DNA from: Sporobolomyces roseus
Taxonomy: Eukaryota > Basidiomycota > Microbotryomycetes > Sporidiobolales > Sporidiobolaceae
Reading direction: 5' to 3'
DNA: 64,000 bases
Assembly: GCA_016617785.1 (NCBI GenBank)
Contig: JADILM010000006.1
Span: 310,001 to 374,000 of the forward strand
Part shown: positions 34,521 to 46,466 of the stretch, piece after piece
How the letters are laid out: each line of letters starts with the position of its first letter
How positions within the stretch are numbered: position 1 is the stretch's first letter
Notes under the pieces: model-generated
Databases searched by the model: none
The model's input: the letters and a program-made list of their open reading frames with translations, nothing else
What the model was told of the DNA's origin: nothing
Made by a program: the position numbers and the translations under genes

Positions 34521-37500
34521 ATGAACCCTTTCTACTACGATCCGGACAATCCCCATCGTCCTACTTCTTCGACTTCTCCAAATTACAACAACCAACATCT
34601 CGAATCTACGCAAATCTCCGCTTCTTCCGCCAACTCTTCCTTTCCCTACCCTACGCCTAACGTCTCTTACGGATCCTCCCTCTATTCGCATTCGGTTCCC
34701 TCCGATCATTATTCGCCGCAACTAGATTCGCAGCGACAACATCATCTTCCTCCTCAGGCTCACTCGGAAGCTATCTATCATCCCAACACCTTCCTCCACT
34801 ACAACGAACTATCGAGTAACTACGACCAATCGAGCTCGCTACTTCACTTCGACCAGCCGCCTCGAATAGCTTCCCCTCAGCCTCTTTACTCTCCGCCGCT
34901 TCCTGATCCCTCTCCTCGAACTCGACGTTCTTCTCTACCTATACCACCTCCTCTACCCTCCTTCCCCTCCTTTGACAATTACGACAGCACCAGCTCGCGA
35001 CATCGCGGCAAACGCACGAGACGGGAGCCGTCGATCAAGCTAGAAGACCAGGAAGAAGCTCCGACTCCGGTTTCGCATTCTGCTCGTTCCCTTCCAAATC
35101 CCTCGACTTCCGAGACACCTCTCAACGACACGAATCCTCCGGTCGCGACATCAGTATCGTTAGGAGAAGAGTCAACAGTTGTCGAGAAGGCGGAGAAATC
35201 ATGCAAAGCTTGCCGGTTCGTCCCTATCTCTCCTTCTAGCTTCCCGATGTCGCTCACGAGAGTCGTTCATAACAGTGGTCGCAAAGTCCGGTGCTCGAGA
35301 ACATGGCCGAAGTGCAGTCGATGTGTCGAGAAAGGGTTGGAGTGCTTTTACGGTCATCTCGTCCCGTTATCGTTCCTCAAGAGCGACCCTCGTATTCAGG
35401 AGCTCGAAGAGAAGATTAGATTACTCGAGGCCTCGGCTAGGGATGACACCACGACAATCTCAGCTCAAAGACCGCCTCGATTCACTTCAGGTTTCCCTCA
35501 TTTACCCTCGTCGTCCGACTTTACCACTTCCATTACTTCCTCTATCATCAATCGTATTCTCGTCGATGTTCCGTGCAAGAAACAACTAGCTGCTCACGTC
35601 AATCTCGTCGAAGAGCAAGTGCGGAATCGGTCTAGGGAAGGGGGACGCACTGGGCGAAGCGTTAGTGATGCTTTCGTGGGAGACTTCGAAAAGCTGGAGA
35701 ATCTGCAGACGCTATCCCTTGAAGACAGAGTACGGACGAAAGATTGGGCACGATTCGTTGCGTTGGGGTTACTCGATGGTTCGTTTCGGCGTTTTCCGCT
35801 TTTCGCTCCTTCGATGTCGCCTCGTGGCTGACGAAATCATGATCGATACAGCTTTCTGGGCAACCTGCGCATCTTGTCTCCCTACCTTTCGACCACTCCT
35901 CGCTCGCCGAAGCTTTCTCTACGAAGCAATCGATCACCTCAACGCGCGGGACCGAGTCGTTGTCGCCCTCTTCTGCGCTACTGGCGCACGATCAACGAAC
36001 GATCTTGCTCTCCTCGGTCTCGGCGAGGTCAGAAGAGGATCGTCGAACGAGCTGGGAAGCAGTATCGCACAAGCGAGGGAGGACATTTGCATGAGCATTC
36101 GAAGCTGTGCGATGGGACTTTATGACCAGCTGGAGGTGGCGTTCGAGGGTGCAACAAAGGAAGGGCTCGCGGTGCATACAGCTAGTGCGTTGATCATGCT
36201 GTGTAAGTTTCGCCTTTTCTCTTGTCGACGAACCAAAGTTCGACGTTGATAATTTCGTATCACAGGGAACGAACTTCTTCCGAAACGATCACGAGGGTTG
36301 CTACGTACAGGACTGTCGATGTACCGAGATCTGTACGATGCAGCGGGAAGCGAAGCGACTCGATTGGAACTGATGAAAGAATTTGGACTCCCGCTTCTGG
36401 TGAGCATTGCTCTCTCTGTCCTTCCTCTCCAAGTCGGAAAATGAACCCAAGCTCGTATGCAGAACCTCGACTCGACTCTCGCGGCTTACTCTCGATCATC
36501 TCCCCTCGTTTCCGATTGCGAACTCGACCTTTACTTTTCGATTCACTCCCTCCCATCCCCTATAGCTCGACTCGATCCTTCCTGTCGCGCCCATAAGCAA
36601 TCCGATGATCGCACCGAGCCGAATTGGGCGCTTCCTTCTCTAGCTGCAGACCTTTCTCCGCTCCTCGATATCAACCAAATTCAGCAACCGACTCACCTTG
36701 AACTCCGTGAAGCAAGTCTCGTCATCTATAGCTGGGTAATTGCTTGCTTCCGATGGATTGCTGAACGCTCCTGTCGTACGTAGTCGTTCTCTCGATTTCG
36801 ACAAGGACTCGAGCTTACGATGTTTCGTCTACAGCGAAAGGTCTCGGACAACCTCTCGCACCTTCCTCTCTCGACGGCATCTTCTCCCTCGTCTCGCAAG
36901 TTCACGCCGCGATCTCCAATCTGAAAAGATACCTCATACAACTCACTTCTCCCTATCCTCATTCGACTTGTCTCCCTCCTTCTGCCGACGGCTGCATCAA
37001 ACCAGATCTTCACCTTCGCTACCTATGTCGACTCAATCGAAAGGTCGACGATACGATCTGGTTGACGCACAGCATGGTTCGAGATCGATTGGCTGAATCG
37101 CAGCGAGGAGGGGATCATGACGCTACCAGGGAAACGATCAGTGATGAATGGTTGCGGTTGACAGAGTCAAAGATTGTCGAGGGACTCAAGTTATCTGCGT
37201 GAGTCTACACCACAGTCTCGCTTTTCGCACTGTCGCTAGCTTTGCTGACGAGACTGATCTTTTCAGATTCTATTTTCGAGTCTACGCGATGTCGCCTATC
37301 CCTCATGAGGTTCATCACCTTGCTTGGTCCCTCGAAACTCTACCTGATTGGCCGCAAATCGCCGTCGAGCACCACTCTCGCGCCGAGGTCAGCAACAATA
37401 ATCAACTTGGTCTCGAAATGCATGAGGTGACGCCCTCCTTGTCTGAGCAAGAGCTGGACTACATCGAGGCTGGACTAGACACGACTTATCATCCTGTTGT

Positions 37501-37718
37501 GGTCAAGAGGTTGCAGGAGCTGCGAGAGCTCAGACTCGAGCGGAACGGAGGAGGAGGCAAAGGTTCGTTCGTTTCGTTTCAATCTTTCGCGTAGTTCTGT
37601 CTGACACTTCCTTGAACTTCTGTCAGCGTCTCGCATGAAACGAAGACCACTCACGGCAACGAAGCTGACTTTTCGTGAAGCTGTCTTGCAAGCATCGAGC
37701 GAGCTCGACTGTATATAG
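34521..37718 (+). CDS. Zn2Cys6 fungal-specific transcription factor
   Basis: The N-terminal 200 residues are Pro/Ser/Tyr-rich and disordered, with a basic KRTRREPSIK stretch. The zinc cluster follows: CKAC and R at the end of exon 1, then GRKVRCSRTWPKCSRCVEKG and LEC after an intron (35216-35275). The spacing is C-x2-C-x6-C-x6-C-x2-C-x6-C, the Gal4-type binuclear cluster. A short predicted coiled coil comes next (RIQELEEKIRLLEASA), probably the dimer element. The rest is helical and fits the fungal-specific regulatory domain, spread over several exons (AFWATCASCLPTF; ALFCATGARS; SMYRDLYDAAG; IYSWVIACFRWIAER; WLTHSMVRDRLAES). The last exon ends in LTFREAVLQASSELDCI. Total length is about 900 aa. 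Target genes cannot be told. Confidence 0.88.
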
Positions 37719-38214
37719 TTTCCAAACTGCATTTTCTCGTATAGCATTCGTACATAGACACTTTCTCTCACTTTCGCATTCGGAACCCTGCATTTCGCAT
37801 ATCTGTAACGTTTCTCTTCATTGTCGTTCGTGAACGGAGACTCGGGAAGAGAATATCGCAAATTTCGTAGGAAGGTTACTTCTACTTTCAATCTCTCTAC
37901 GAACGAAGCACTCTCGCCTCCTCGGCGAATGCTTTTGCGACGACGACGAGCAACTCACTCTCACCTTCGCTCATCCAGATCCAGTAAGAGAACTCTTGCG
38001 AAGAGGTCATGACTTTCGCAAAGTTTTCAAATTTCAGCTTCAACTCCAGTCGTTTCCAACTACATGCACTGCTTTCTTTCTGTAGACGTCCACGCAGCCG
38101 AAATCTGAAGAAGTGGAAAAAAGATCGAAGATGCGTCATTATTTTGAGTCTCAAGAGATGCATCTTCGCTCTTTCTCCTCTCTCTCACACAACTTCTCAA
38201 CACAAACTTTAAGC
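37719..38214. other. intergenic, promoter of the LEA-like gene
   Basis: This stretch joins the 3' end of the regulator gene with the upstream region of the LEA-like gene. The last 60 bp before the start are pyrimidine-rich (CTCTTTCTCCTCTCTCTC). No gene is evident. Confidence 0.45.
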
Positions 38215-40029
38215 ATGCGTACTTCAGCTCAAACAGTGAGCCCATACTCTGCTACTACCTCTCTCCTTCCCACACTGACACCTCGCTCTTCTCTTAGATG
38301 ATGAAAGCCTCTTCTCGCCGTTTCACTACTCCAACCGGTCGACCTGTCCCTGCCGCTCACCCTCTCAAAGAGGGTAGCGCACCTGGTTACGGTAAAGGTG
38401 GGTACCAAGCCCCTGGACCTCAGAAGTCTGGAGGAGGGAAAGTTGTTCCGTGCGTCATCTCGAGGTTTTCCCCTCTTTTCCCAATCTTGACCAGCGAGCT
38501 AACAAACTCCGACTCGAATGTAGCCTCGTTGCACTTCTCGCTGTTCTCGGTGGAGCTGGAGCTTATTATGCGACTATGGACGATCCCAAAGCCGCAGCTG
38601 CCCGTGATGCCCGCAAACTCGAATCTGGCATCAAGCACGAAGTGAACGACTTCCGACAGGGAGCGCGCTCATCTTCAGCTCCTCTCGTCGATGCTTCCTC
38701 TAGTCGTCGTGAACTCGAACGAGCCAAGGACAACGTCACCCCTTCGAAATCGTGGTCAGACAGTCTCGGACTCGGAGGAAACTCTGCTTCCGATGAGGCT
38801 AGCCGTTTAGGCTCAAAGGCGCAGAACGCAGCTGAGGACGCGAAGGATACTGTCAAGGGATGGGGACGTTCGCTCAAGCACGAGACCGAGAACGCTTGGA
38901 ATGGACACGGTGAGGGAGTCAAGGATGAAATTGTTCGATGGAAGAAGGCACTGTCGTCCCCTGATGGCAAGATGGGAGTCGAACAAGTCGAGGAGTACCT
39001 TCGATCAAAGGGTCACTACACCACTACCCTCGAACCTTACCGCCTCTTCGATTTCTTCGGTACCGCTCCTTCCTTGAGGAAGACTCAAGTCGAGACTAGC
39101 TTGGGACGATACGAGCGAGAGGTAAGTCTTCTTTGCTCTCGCTATCCTCGATTAGGGACTGACTGTTTCTCATTACGATTTTCAGGGAGAAGGATTCATC
39201 AACTCTGCTCTCAACAAGGCTTCTTCCGAGTACGAGCGAGCGAAGGCTTCAATGAAGAGTGCTGGTCGAGATGCTGAAAGCTATGGTCGAGAGGCCAAGA
39301 ACGAGGTGAGTTTCGACAATAGCCTTCTTCACTTCCTGACTTCACTAATCTCCTCTCATCTTCGATAGACCAAGTCGTGGTTCAACTTTGGATCGAACAA
39401 GGCTGAGAGGGAATACGACAACGCCAAGGCTGATGTCAAGGATACCGTTAGTCTTCTTCATACTCAATCCTCATCGAGCAGATTGCTGATCCCTTTTTCG
39501 GACTCGACAGTACTACTCCGCCAAATCTGACGCAAAGGACACCTACTACAGCGCTAAATCGGATGCCAAGTCTACCTACTACGACGCAAAGGCAGAAGTC
39601 AAGGACGCCGCCAACTCTGTCTCTCGATCAGTCGACAACGCGACTTCGGAGATTGCCGAAACCGCTGATCGAACAACTCGTGATGCCATCGGTAAACTCG
39701 CTGCTCCTCTTCAACGAGCTGGACGACGAGTAGAGGAGAACGTGGAAGGAGCCGCCGATTCCGCTCGTTCAACTTATTACGATGCGAAGGACACCCTCGG
39801 ACGAGGAGTCGATCAAGCTGGACGTGCGATTGATAACACTGCCGATGATGCTGCACGAGCAGCTCGCAACGCTGAACAGAACGTCAAGGCCGAGTCGAAG
39901 AGCTGGTTCAACTGGAGTGAGAAGAAGGCCGAAGATGGAAAGGATGCGATCAAAGATGGACTTCTTGCTGCTGAAAGAAAAGTCGAGCATGGTGCTCAGG
40001 AGGCGCAGCGTGAGACTAGGAAGCTATAA
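38215..40029 (+). CDS. LEA-like amphipathic repeat protein with N-terminal membrane segment
   Basis: A 21-nt first exon (MRTSAQT) is spliced to MMKASSRRFTTPTGRPVPAA, a basic Ser-rich lead that could target mitochondria. It is followed by a Gly/Pro-rich stretch and one hydrophobic segment (LVALLAVLGGAGAYYATM). The remaining roughly 400 residues are hydrophilic, Ala/Lys/Glu/Asp-rich and predicted helical. They contain 11-residue repeats (TYYSAKSDAKD, TYYSAKSDAKS, TYYDAKAEVKD, and a later STYYDAKDTLG), as in group-3 LEA proteins, plus KSWFNFGSNKAE and KSWFNWSEKKAE repeats. Such proteins protect membranes or proteins during drying or other stress. A similar layout is found in fungal proteins annotated as calcofluor-white-hypersensitive. 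At least five introns are visible. The exact family is uncertain. Confidence 0.75.
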
Positions 40030-40860
40030 AGCGTTAAGCTATAGCCTCCTCATCCCATCCCCAAGCGTTCGAAAATTCCTCTCTTTTGTTGATACTCCCT
40101 TAACTCGATTACATACAAGATTAGTGATAATTTCAGTCCCTTTCAGTGCTACACACTCTCTTCTGGGATTCCCGAGAGTACTTCCGCTTCGGCTGTAGCT
40201 TCTCGAGAGTGACGAGACGATGGCTTTGAGGAAAAAAGTAATTCGATGCGAACGAGTTTTCGACTCTCTTCGTCTTTCGCTACTTCGCTAACTTACTGCT
40301 GCTGATCTTCGTACTTGATATCCTTTCGTCTGTTCGTCCTGATTAATCCTCGTAGCGACCATATGGGACTCTGCGGCGAGAACTTTCGACAGAAGTTACG
40401 AAGATTCTGTTTCGTCGCAAGAAAGTTCCAAAGAAGTCCTTTCGAATCGTGTGCAGACTTGAGAGAAGCAAGCGACGTCTCCTGGACGACAGCAAGAGAA
40501 CAGGTCGTGAGAAGCGCAAAGAGCAGTCGTTCCGCGGAGTTCTGGAAAAATTGAATTTTTCGCACATTGCTGAGCTTTCATCTGTTTATTTCACTCGACA
40601 GCGACCCAGTCACCTCTACGATGGCGTTTAGAGGAATATCCGAACTTGATTTGCAATTTCTTTCAAGTCCCCTTGACGAAATCGAGTCGCGCTATTGACC
40701 ACAACACTCTCTTTCACCTCACTCGCTAGGACTACTCGACACGCTCATTCATCATCAATCTCTATTGTTGTACCTCTACACGCAAGCCGGCGCGACTCCA
40801 TCAACCTCCAAGCCTTGAAATCGCTTGACCTCCAGATCTCAAACTCGTTATTGTAACGCG
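40030..40860. other. intergenic, promoter of the GH16 gene
   Basis: This 831-bp stretch lies between two genes on the same strand. Short frames on both strands overlap at 40.3-40.6 kb but show no gene-like features. The region near 40,700-40,760 is CT-rich. Nothing else is seen. Confidence 0.45.
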
Positions 40861-43228
40861 ATGAGGACATCTAGGTGAGTGCAACTACTCTCATTGGTGT
40901 ATTCGATAGCTAACAGATCCTTCGAGCTTGTTAGACCGCAAACACCAGCTGCCGTCGCTCTTCTGGCTTTGACCCTCTCCCCTTCCCTCATCTCGGCTCG
41001 ACCCTCTACCAATTCCCTTGCGACCGGTTCTCGACTATCGTACACTCTATCAGCTCTACTTCTATTGGCGGGGAGTTCGGACGTGTCGGCGCAGAATGCG
41101 CCAGCGGGAGGAGCTGGAGTTTCAAATTCTTCAACTACCGCTTGCGGTTGGAGTTCTCAATGTCCTCAAACGGCGCCGTGTTGTTCAGAGTTTGGATGGT
41201 GCAGTAGGTAAGCGCAAAACCTCGTCATCTAGATCCCAAGACGAACCTGACTTGAAACTTGGTAAATTTCGAAAACAGTGGACTCGCTTGTACCGCCGGT
41301 TGCAACCCTCAAGGAAGCTTCGGTCAAGGTTACTGCGCACCTACACCTGTGTGCCAATCTGCGAACGTACGCACACTTCCCCTCCTTGCACGTTCGCCGA
41401 TATTGACCCAATTTTATCGTTTTCGCGAATTTCAGTACACCTTCGCCGACACATCAAGGATTCAGCTCGACCACTCGAAATGGGACGGTGATGCCAGCGA
41501 GTACGACTTCACACTTGAAGTAGAGGACAGTAGCAAAACGCCAATCGTCCAAAACAACGAACTTTATCTCGTCTTGTCGGAAAAGGGAGGAGGAACGAAA
41601 GTCTCGACGACCCGAACCGTTCTCTACGGTACCATCGAAGCATCCATCAAGAGTGTAGCGCAGAATGGTGTAGTCACGGCGTTTATTACTATGTCGGGAG
41701 TCAAAGATGAGATTGATTGGGAGTTCACGACTTCGAACACGAGTGAAGCTCAGAACAACTATTATTGGGAGGGTGATGTGAACAACTATGAGAACGGTGG
41801 AACGGCAATCTCTCGGAATCGTGACAGTACTTTCCATACTTTGTGAGCGAAACTTTCTCAACTCGCCCCAACTCAAGCTGACAATGAGAGTGCAGCGGTA
41901 TGAACTGGACCCCTGATCGACTAGATTGGACAATCGATGGTCGAACCGTTCGAACGCTCCTCAAATCCGACACCGAGAATTCTCGATTCCCTCAAACTCC
42001 CTCTCGTGTCCAATTCTCAGTTTGGCCTGCGGGAACCTCATCCTCGCCCAAAGGTACTGTCGACTGGTCCGGAGGGTTGATCGATTGGACGAAAACGGGA
42101 TCTTCGAATTGTGAGTTTCGTCTCCTCTCTCCCTCCTCTCTCCGACTGGAACTCGAGACTGATCAACGAAACGGACTACCGCAGACTTTGCTTCCCAAGT
42201 TCAGTGGGTATCGATCCAATGTTACGACAACTCGGCTCTGCCCTACGTACAGAGCAATCAGACCGCGTCTTCAAATTCGTCTTCCAAATCGTCGAAGAGA
42301 AGTCTCGAGTACGAAGGACTCTTCGAACGGAACTTGTGGGAGAGGGCACCAGTTGTTAACTCCTATGTCTACGGCAGTGAGTGCCTTCCCTCCTTTCTTC
42401 GTATCGGATGACTGTGACCTGATTGCAGCTCTCAACTTTGCAGCAAACGACAGTAACGGACAAATCGGTGTTTCTGGTTCAAACGCGGGAACGATCATTA
42501 ACTCACCTTACTCGACGGGTCAAAACATGCTCGTCAAGAATGGAGACACGAAAGGAGTTTCAGGAGGAAAGACTGGAACTTCAGGAGGTTTATTCGGGAA
42601 CTCGGCAGTTGGGAATTGGTGGCAGAAATTAGCAACCGCTGCTGTACGTCTGAACCTCACTCGCTTGACCTCTGTCACCCGCTCACCCTTCTCTTCACTC
42701 CACTATTTTTCGATCACTCACGCCTCTCTCCCCCATCTATAGAAAGCAGGAATCATCATCGGAATCTGCGCCGTCGTCCTCTTCATCTTTGTCGCTTTCT
42801 GCACCTGTTTCGCTCGTCGCAAGGACAGACGCAAGGCCGCACTCCGCAAGGAACAAGGATTGAACGATTCGATCCCTCTCGTCGCGAAACCTGGAGGAGG
42901 AAGATCTGGAACGACACCAAATCAAAATCTAGGAAACGATTCTCGTTCGCAAGTCAACCTTCCCGGCAAGTACGCCAGGTCAAACAGCGATTTCGATGCT
43001 TCGTCAGTTGCGTCAAAGGGTAGCTACTATCGATCTCAATCACCAGTCCCCAATGTTCCAGTTATCCCGAACCACTACGCTCAACAACAGAATCTAGCCT
43101 ATCAATACCCTCAACAAGGCTACGGTTCGCCTCAAGCGCAACAGGGCTACGGAGGCTACGGGTCACCTCAGCAGTATGGAGGAGGAGGAGCTCCGGCCTA
43201 CCAACAACAGCAGTATCCCAGATACTGA
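40861..43228 (+). CDS. Crh-type GH16 chitin-glucan transglycosylase with chitin-binding domain and C-terminal membrane helix
   Basis: Crh enzymes link chitin to glucan in the fungal cell wall. Exon 1 (MRTS) joins an N-terminal region with two hydrophobic stretches (AAVALLALTLSPSLISA and LSYTLSALLLLAGSS), the second a likely signal peptide with cleavage near VSAQNA. Next is a type-1 chitin-binding (CBM18) domain: CGWSSQCPQTAPCCSEFGWC, then GLACTAGCNPQGSFGQGYC. The GH16 domain carries the catalytic DEIDWEF, with YYWEGDVNNYENG and FHTFGMNWTPDRLDWTIDG after it. Behind a Gly/Ser/Asn-rich linker comes a membrane helix (AGIIIGICAVVLFIFVAFCT), then ARRKDRRK and a Tyr/Gln/Gly-rich tail ending QQQYPRY. 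Most known Crh proteins end in a GPI signal instead. Six to seven introns are seen. Confidence 0.9.
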
Positions 43229-43979
43229 TTGAAATTCCCTCCTTCGCTCATTCATCCTTATTTATCTATTCCATCTTCTTCTGTCCGTATCCTCATGTGT
43301 CTCGCCATCTGTATCTGTATCCGTAGGAAGCGCTCTCTCATGGACAATTCTATCATTCTCTCGACCATTTCGTCGTTTTGCGAAAAAATCGAGTATTGCG
43401 ATCCTTGACTCCGTGATCGATTTCCCTGTCGCCTGCATCATTCGATACGCTTCGCAAACGCTCTCAAGCAGAGACGGGCGGTCTTTCTTCGCTCGGAAGT
43501 CTGGCAGGAGGGAGAAGGAAAGAGAGAAGGGGAGGAGAAAAGAGGAATGATCGTCAGTCAAGCAGTCTGAACACTATATAGGTTGGGTTTGAGGCCGAAA
43601 GGCCTTCAGGTCGCCCTAAACGATCTCAAGGACCGCGGCCGGGGCGCAGCGGGGAGGAACGAAGGGGAGGTGGGCGGGCTCTAGAGTTTGTAGAACCTAC
43701 TAGAAGTATCCTAGTCTGGCGAACGAGACGAGAGGAACGAGTCGAGTGAAGCGTGAAGAAGAGCGAGAGAATTCGAGGAAAATTTCGCTAAGTCCAAAAA
43801 TCGCAAATTCTGAAAAGCTATAGGAAGGACTCGGATGCCTTCCTCGCTTCGAGACACGCCCCTACGGCCGGCTCGATTCCTCGGCAGTCCTTGCGAGGAG
43901 CTGGTCAAAGTGAGGGAAGCGATGCGAAGATTCCCTCTCTGTTCTTCTCTCAACTTTACCTCACTCAAGTTTCTCCAAG
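43229..43979. other. intergenic, with a GC-rich block
   Basis: This gap lies upstream of PET100. A TATATA word at about 43574 is followed by a strikingly GC-rich block (about 43600-43680) with a GAGGCCGAAAGGCCTT hairpin. It might be a non-coding RNA gene or a protein-binding block; I cannot match it to a known RNA. A minus-strand frame of 99 codons (43262-43561) has no recognisable feature. Confidence 0.4.
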
Positions 43980-44419
43980 ATGGCGCCAGCCCAACTAGAA
44001 CTGTTCAAATTCTCTGTCTGTACGCCTTTACCTCATCCCTTCTCCTACCTTGTTACTCCTCGCTGATCCCTCGCCAACTTTGATCTCTTGATCTAAATTA
44101 CCAGATGTCTTCTTCCCCGTCTGCGCAATGCTACATTATGGAGATCCAGACTGGTATGAACGCTATGTAGGACCATTACGTGCTGCTTACAGGCAGGATA
44201 ACAAACCTCAAGTAAGCCCTTCATTCTCTCTTGCCCTTCTCGAGGGTTCAGGAAATCGAATAGGAGCTGATCGAGTCGAGTGTGAGAGAACAGATGGAAC
44301 CACCACAAACATCGACTGAATTGAAAGATGAGTTGGCGAGGTTGAGGGAGGAAAGGTTAGCGAGAAAAGCGGCGAGACCAGTGGGAGGTGAATCAGTTGA
44401 GCAGGAGCGAAGGCTATGA
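43980..44419 (+). CDS. PET100: Pet100-like cytochrome c oxidase assembly factor
   Basis: Pet100 is a small mitochondrial inner-membrane protein needed to assemble respiratory complex IV. Exon 1 is MAPAQLELFKFSV. It is spliced to YVFFPVCAMLHYGDPDWYER and YVGPLRAAYRQDNKPQ, then to ELIESSVREQMEPP and a charged helical tail ending EQERRL (about 100 aa in total). The family pattern is an N-terminal membrane segment with FKFxxYxxFPV, then a conserved WY-x-x-YV-x-P; both are present. Two introns are found; the second acceptor must be the AATAG just before GAGCTG, as the earlier AG leads at once to a stop. Length fits the yeast protein (111 aa). Confidence 0.85.
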
Positions 44420-45036
44420 GGGAGTCAGAAAGGAAGATAGAAGAGATCTTGTTGTATCATTCATGTAAATACGTACGCATTTACCCCCCCTCTCAAACCA
44501 ATGTTCGCATGATAATTGCGAGTTTCGGTTCGTCGCAAGTTGTCGTCGCTGTTCTGACGAGACTGGAGCAGAATCAGATCGACTAGAATGCAGCAGTCAG
44601 CGTGCTCTCGTCGACGGCAGGTGTTCATGCCGGAGCTCAACGGAGAATTCGAAACAGCGGGAACTCGAGATCAAAACTTTGCTGATTTCTTCCTGTTTGT
44701 CTTTAGCCTAGGCCACAATTCGACCAGACCGTACCGCTCGAGATGCGCTCTCGCCAGCTCTGCAACCCGCTTTCCTCGTCATGTCAGAAAAGAGCGAATC
44801 TTCACGTTCCCATTTTCGCTCGCATTATCTCGCTCCGGTCTAGCTGGTTCCACCTTCTATCGCAGCTCTCCCTGTTTGTTTGGGTCGGATCCACTGACTG
44901 AGGAAGCTGTTTACGAACTCGATTGATCCCGCGGACGAGGTATCAGCCGCTTTTGTTTCATCTCTCTTTCTTCCTCTTCATCTCCAACTTCTCTCTCTTC
45001 AACGTTTCTCATCTCTTTGAACGCGTCATTCAAGTC
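44420..45036. other. intergenic, promoter of the F-box-like gene
   Basis: This stretch lies between two genes on the same strand. A run of C (CCCCCCC) sits at about 44484. The last 80 bp before the next start are CT-rich. A 112-codon frame at 44588-44926 shows no gene-like features. Confidence 0.45.
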
Positions 45037-46225
45037 ATGCACGCCTTCTTCCACCCTGCTCAAGTCGACCTCCACCAAATGCTCCTCGACCTTCTCACCT
45101 CTTCCTCTTCGATTCACTCGATCCTCCCCCTCTCTCGAGTCAACCGTCACTTCCGCTCAATCGTGTTCAAGCGTCTCCTCGATGTGTTCTCGGAAATCGG
45201 AGGAATCACTCACAACAGCGAGACAGGAAAAGTGACGGTTGCTCGAGGAAAAGGGTACCTCAAGATTGAGGAGGGACAGCGAACTCACGTTGATTGCGAT
45301 CCTGTCTTGTGCGGGAACGATCCTAGGTGGTTATTCGCTCAGCAAGGTTGGGGTGGTATGAAGCAAGCAAATGAGGCAGTATTTCACTCTGTACGCTCGC
45401 ATCTCTCTTCGACAATTTAGCTTGCACCACGAGTCACTGAGAGAAAGTGTCGACATGCAGTGCTCATTACGATCCCAAGACGACGATGTGTACATTCAAG
45501 CCACTTTCAGGCCACGATATCACTCTCGAATTCTACGAACCTTGTTCAGACGACAAAAACGGTGCACTCTACTACGACTGCGAACTAAACGGTCCTACTC
45601 CATTCCTCCTCGCAAGCTCAATGTGGTTTGTACCCTCCGAGAGTGAGAGGACTAGTTTCAACGGATTCAAGCTCGCTGTGAAAGGGAACCGACACCCTTC
45701 GAGAACTGCTGCGATTTATCGTCCGATCAGCGATAAGAGAGGTGGGAAGGTACAAAGGTCGAATTTCGTCTTTGAGGATGGGTGGAAAGGATGTGAGTAC
45801 AGCTTTGATCTTCGATAGTCAGGAGAACTCTTCTTGCAGGCAGGCTACTGATGAAGTCAAAAGTCCTTCTCAGCTATCATCGTCAACAGACCTAAACGGT
45901 TCGCTTCTCCCTTCTCCCGCTACCTCTCCGTAGTCGAATTCGATACTGACCAGAGCTCCAACGCTGTAGCTGGAACAAGAAAGATGAATTCGATCAATCG
46001 TACTGTTGTGTCCAGCTCAAGATCTCACACATCCTCGTTCCACTCGTTCAACTGTTCGTCGCCCCGACTACTTCGAGAGACGATTGGAACGTGTGGTCCG
46101 AAGAGAGGAGGGCCGGTGGATGGGAAGAAGCGGAGGGATTGGTTGGGTTGAGGGAGTTTGAAAGGGAGTTCTACGATGTTGAAGGAGAAGACGAGGGGGA
46201 GGACAAAGCGAGGACGACGAAGTAG
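45037..46225 (+). CDS. unknown protein with F-box-like N-terminus
   Basis: I do not recognise this gene. Residues 6-45 (DLHQMLLDLLTSSSSIHSIL and PLSRVNRHFRSIVFKRLL) look like a degenerate F-box: Leu-rich helices with LPLSRVNRHFR. The rest has protein-like motifs: YLKIEEGQRTHVDCDPVLCG, DPRWLFAQQGWGGMKQ, AHYDPKTTMCTFKPLSGHD, SMWFVPSESERTSFNGFKLA and NFVFEDGWKG. The last exon ends KISHILVPLVQLFVAPTTSR and an acidic tail (DEGEDKARTTK). Junctions: the first intron (after NEA) does not give a clean phase with any donor I tried. The intron before the last exon is probably about 50 nt (from TCC before GTAGTC, branch TACTGAC, to AACAAG). An unusual splice or a small sequence error is possible. Confidence 0.6.
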
Positions 46226-46466
46226 TGATCGTTGACGGTTGAGAAAAGAGTGAGAGGGCGAAGATCGAGTCGAGACGTGAAGTAGACGCAGAAATCGAAT
46301 AGCTTTGAGAATGAGAATGTTTTTCGTGTCTACTGTTGTCTTGACAGTTCGAGCGAAACTCACCTACGACCGACGAACACAGACCAAGCGAGAAAGAAGC
46401 AGAGTGTCTATGATATACTATTTTACGCTACAAGATTTCCCTCTCCGAACAACCCCTCTGATCCGT
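46226..46466. other. short convergent gap
   Basis: The F-box-like gene and the mannosyltransferase gene end here within 241 bp. Nothing else is seen. Confidence 0.4.

Noticed and set aside
40315..40581. Frames on both strands between the LEA-like and GH16 genes
   Set aside because: Short, overlapping each other, Arg/Ser-rich, and without any family features.
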